A stretch of DNA of 12,878 nt from JAYEHC01 sp964490635 (GTDB taxonomy: Bacteria > Patescibacteriota > Minisyncoccia > JAHIHE01 > JAGLIN01): assembly GCA_964490635.1 (NCBI GenBank), contig CAZBCK010000027.1:1-12878 (forward strand). The letters are read 5' to 3'. Position numbers and translations under genes: made by a program. Under the pieces are notes generated by a model, which worked only from the letters and a program-made list of their open reading frames with translations, was not told the origin of the DNA and searched no databases. How positions within the stretch are numbered: position 1 is the first letter of the stretch; each line of letters opens with the position of its first letter. This document shows, one piece after another, positions 12,342-12,878 of this stretch.

Positions 12342-12878
12342 ATGAAATTGTCAAAATTAATAAAATCAAGCGAAAAATATGATTTGTCTATTTTTTCCGC
12401 TGAAAGTATAGACAGGATTGAAAATAATGTCTTTGAGAAAAAGGAAAAATATTTTGTTAAATGTTTGAAAAGAGAGAAATATATCCAGGCGAAGCCAGAG
12501 GAAATCGTGAGGCAGTTGATGCTAGATAAGTTGATCAATGAATATAATTATCCAACGGATTTGATAAGAGTTGAATTTGCGATTTCATTTGGCAGGGAAA
12601 AGAAACTGGCGGATATTATTATTTTAAATAAAAAAGACAAGTCAAGCGTTTATTGTGTTTTGGAAATCAAGAAGCATAAAGCGAAAGACGGGAAAGATCA
12701 ATTGAAAAGTTACACAAACGCGACCGGCGCGCCTCTGGCGGTTTGGACGAATGGAACGGAAATAAATTATTACGAAAGATTGGATCCGAATTATTTTGAA
12801 CCGCTTTCTGATATTCCCAAAGTAGATGAAACAATAGATGATGTTAAAAATGAAATTTTTACCTATCTTGAATTGATG
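12342..12878 (+). CDS. HsdR-type N-terminal nuclease domain protein, 3' end outside window
   Basis: An open frame of 179 codons from the ATG at 12342 to the window edge with no stop. The N-terminal 50 residues are followed by KPEEIVRQLMLDKLINEYN (51-69), the helical lead-in typical of HSDR_N/HSDR_N_2 (PF04313/PF13588) domains. The PD-(D/E)xK core is visible: E78 in IRVEF, D91 in KLADIII, E108-x-K110 in VLEIKK and Q120 in DQLKSY. AVWTNGTEINYY (133-144) is the strand pair that usually closes the domain. Such domains begin type I restriction R subunits and also methylase-nuclease fusions, so the rest of the gene decides which it is. No Shine-Dalgarno is seen. Preceded by a terminator, so it starts a new transcription unit, perhaps a restriction-modification locus. 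Confidence 0.75.
   Translation, partial: MKLSKLIKSSEKYDLSIFSAESIDRIENNVFEKKEKYFVKCLKREKYIQAKPEEIVRQLMLDKLINEYNYPTDLIRVEFAISFGREKKLADIIILNKKDKSSVYCVLEIKKHKAKDGKDQLKSYTNATGAPLAVWTNGTEINYYERLDPNYFEPLSDIPKVDETIDDVKNEIFTYLELM

Overview
The window is AT-rich DNA with compact genes and few Shine-Dalgarno sites. UGA is an ordinary stop (the GH57 gene ends in TGA), which argues against Gracilibacteria/SR1, where UGA codes for glycine. Gene content and style (GH57 glucanotransferase-like enzyme, GT4 transferase, frayed MazG, DUF4143 ATPases, signal-peptide surface proteins, many small palindromic repeats) fit a Candidate Phyla Radiation (Patescibacteria/Parcubacteria-like) genome. That assignment is inference; no rRNA or marker gene is present.

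Layout. 206-3477 and 3972-5819 form an alpha-glucan block: a GT4 glycosyltransferase, a GH57 alpha-amylase/4-alpha-glucanotransferase and a glycogen-debranching-like (alpha/alpha)6 glycosidase, with a frameshifted MazG-like gene at 3652-3950 between the last two. 5820-6177 holds a strong promoter, a candidate small RNA or attenuated leader ending in a terminator, then a small DUF2292/YezD-family gene (6178-6465). 6466-6982 is a repeat-rich and hairpin-rich intergenic stretch. It leads into a secreted cysteine-containing protein (6983-8188), closed by a clear terminator. Two AAA ATPases with DUF4143-type C-termini follow (8355-9587 and 9666-10883), each behind its own sigma70-like promoter. Then come a head-to-head REP pair, a promoter, a membrane-anchored surface protein (11256-12182) with a terminator, and the 5' part of a gene with an HsdR-type PD-(D/E)xK nuclease domain that runs off the end.

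The most striking signal is not a gene but several families of short palindromes. Most carry GTAG at the 5' foot of a hairpin, the hallmark of REP elements moved by RAYT (Y1) transposases. One 29-bp family occurs four times, three of them inside the GH57 reading frame without breaking it and in two different frames. A second family forms a 95-bp inverted pair. A third forms about 100-130 bp imperfect palindromes at three places. A fourth, without GTAG, is a 109-bp inverted repeat with a possible relative inside the debranching-enzyme gene. No RAYT gene is in the window, so mobilisation would have to be in trans.

Together the first genes would process intracellular glycogen or starch-like glucan: the debranching-like enzyme opens branches, the GH57 enzyme rearranges or trims alpha-1,4 chains, and the GT4 transfers sugars to an unknown acceptor. 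The later genes concern the cell surface, ATPases of unknown role and probably restriction.
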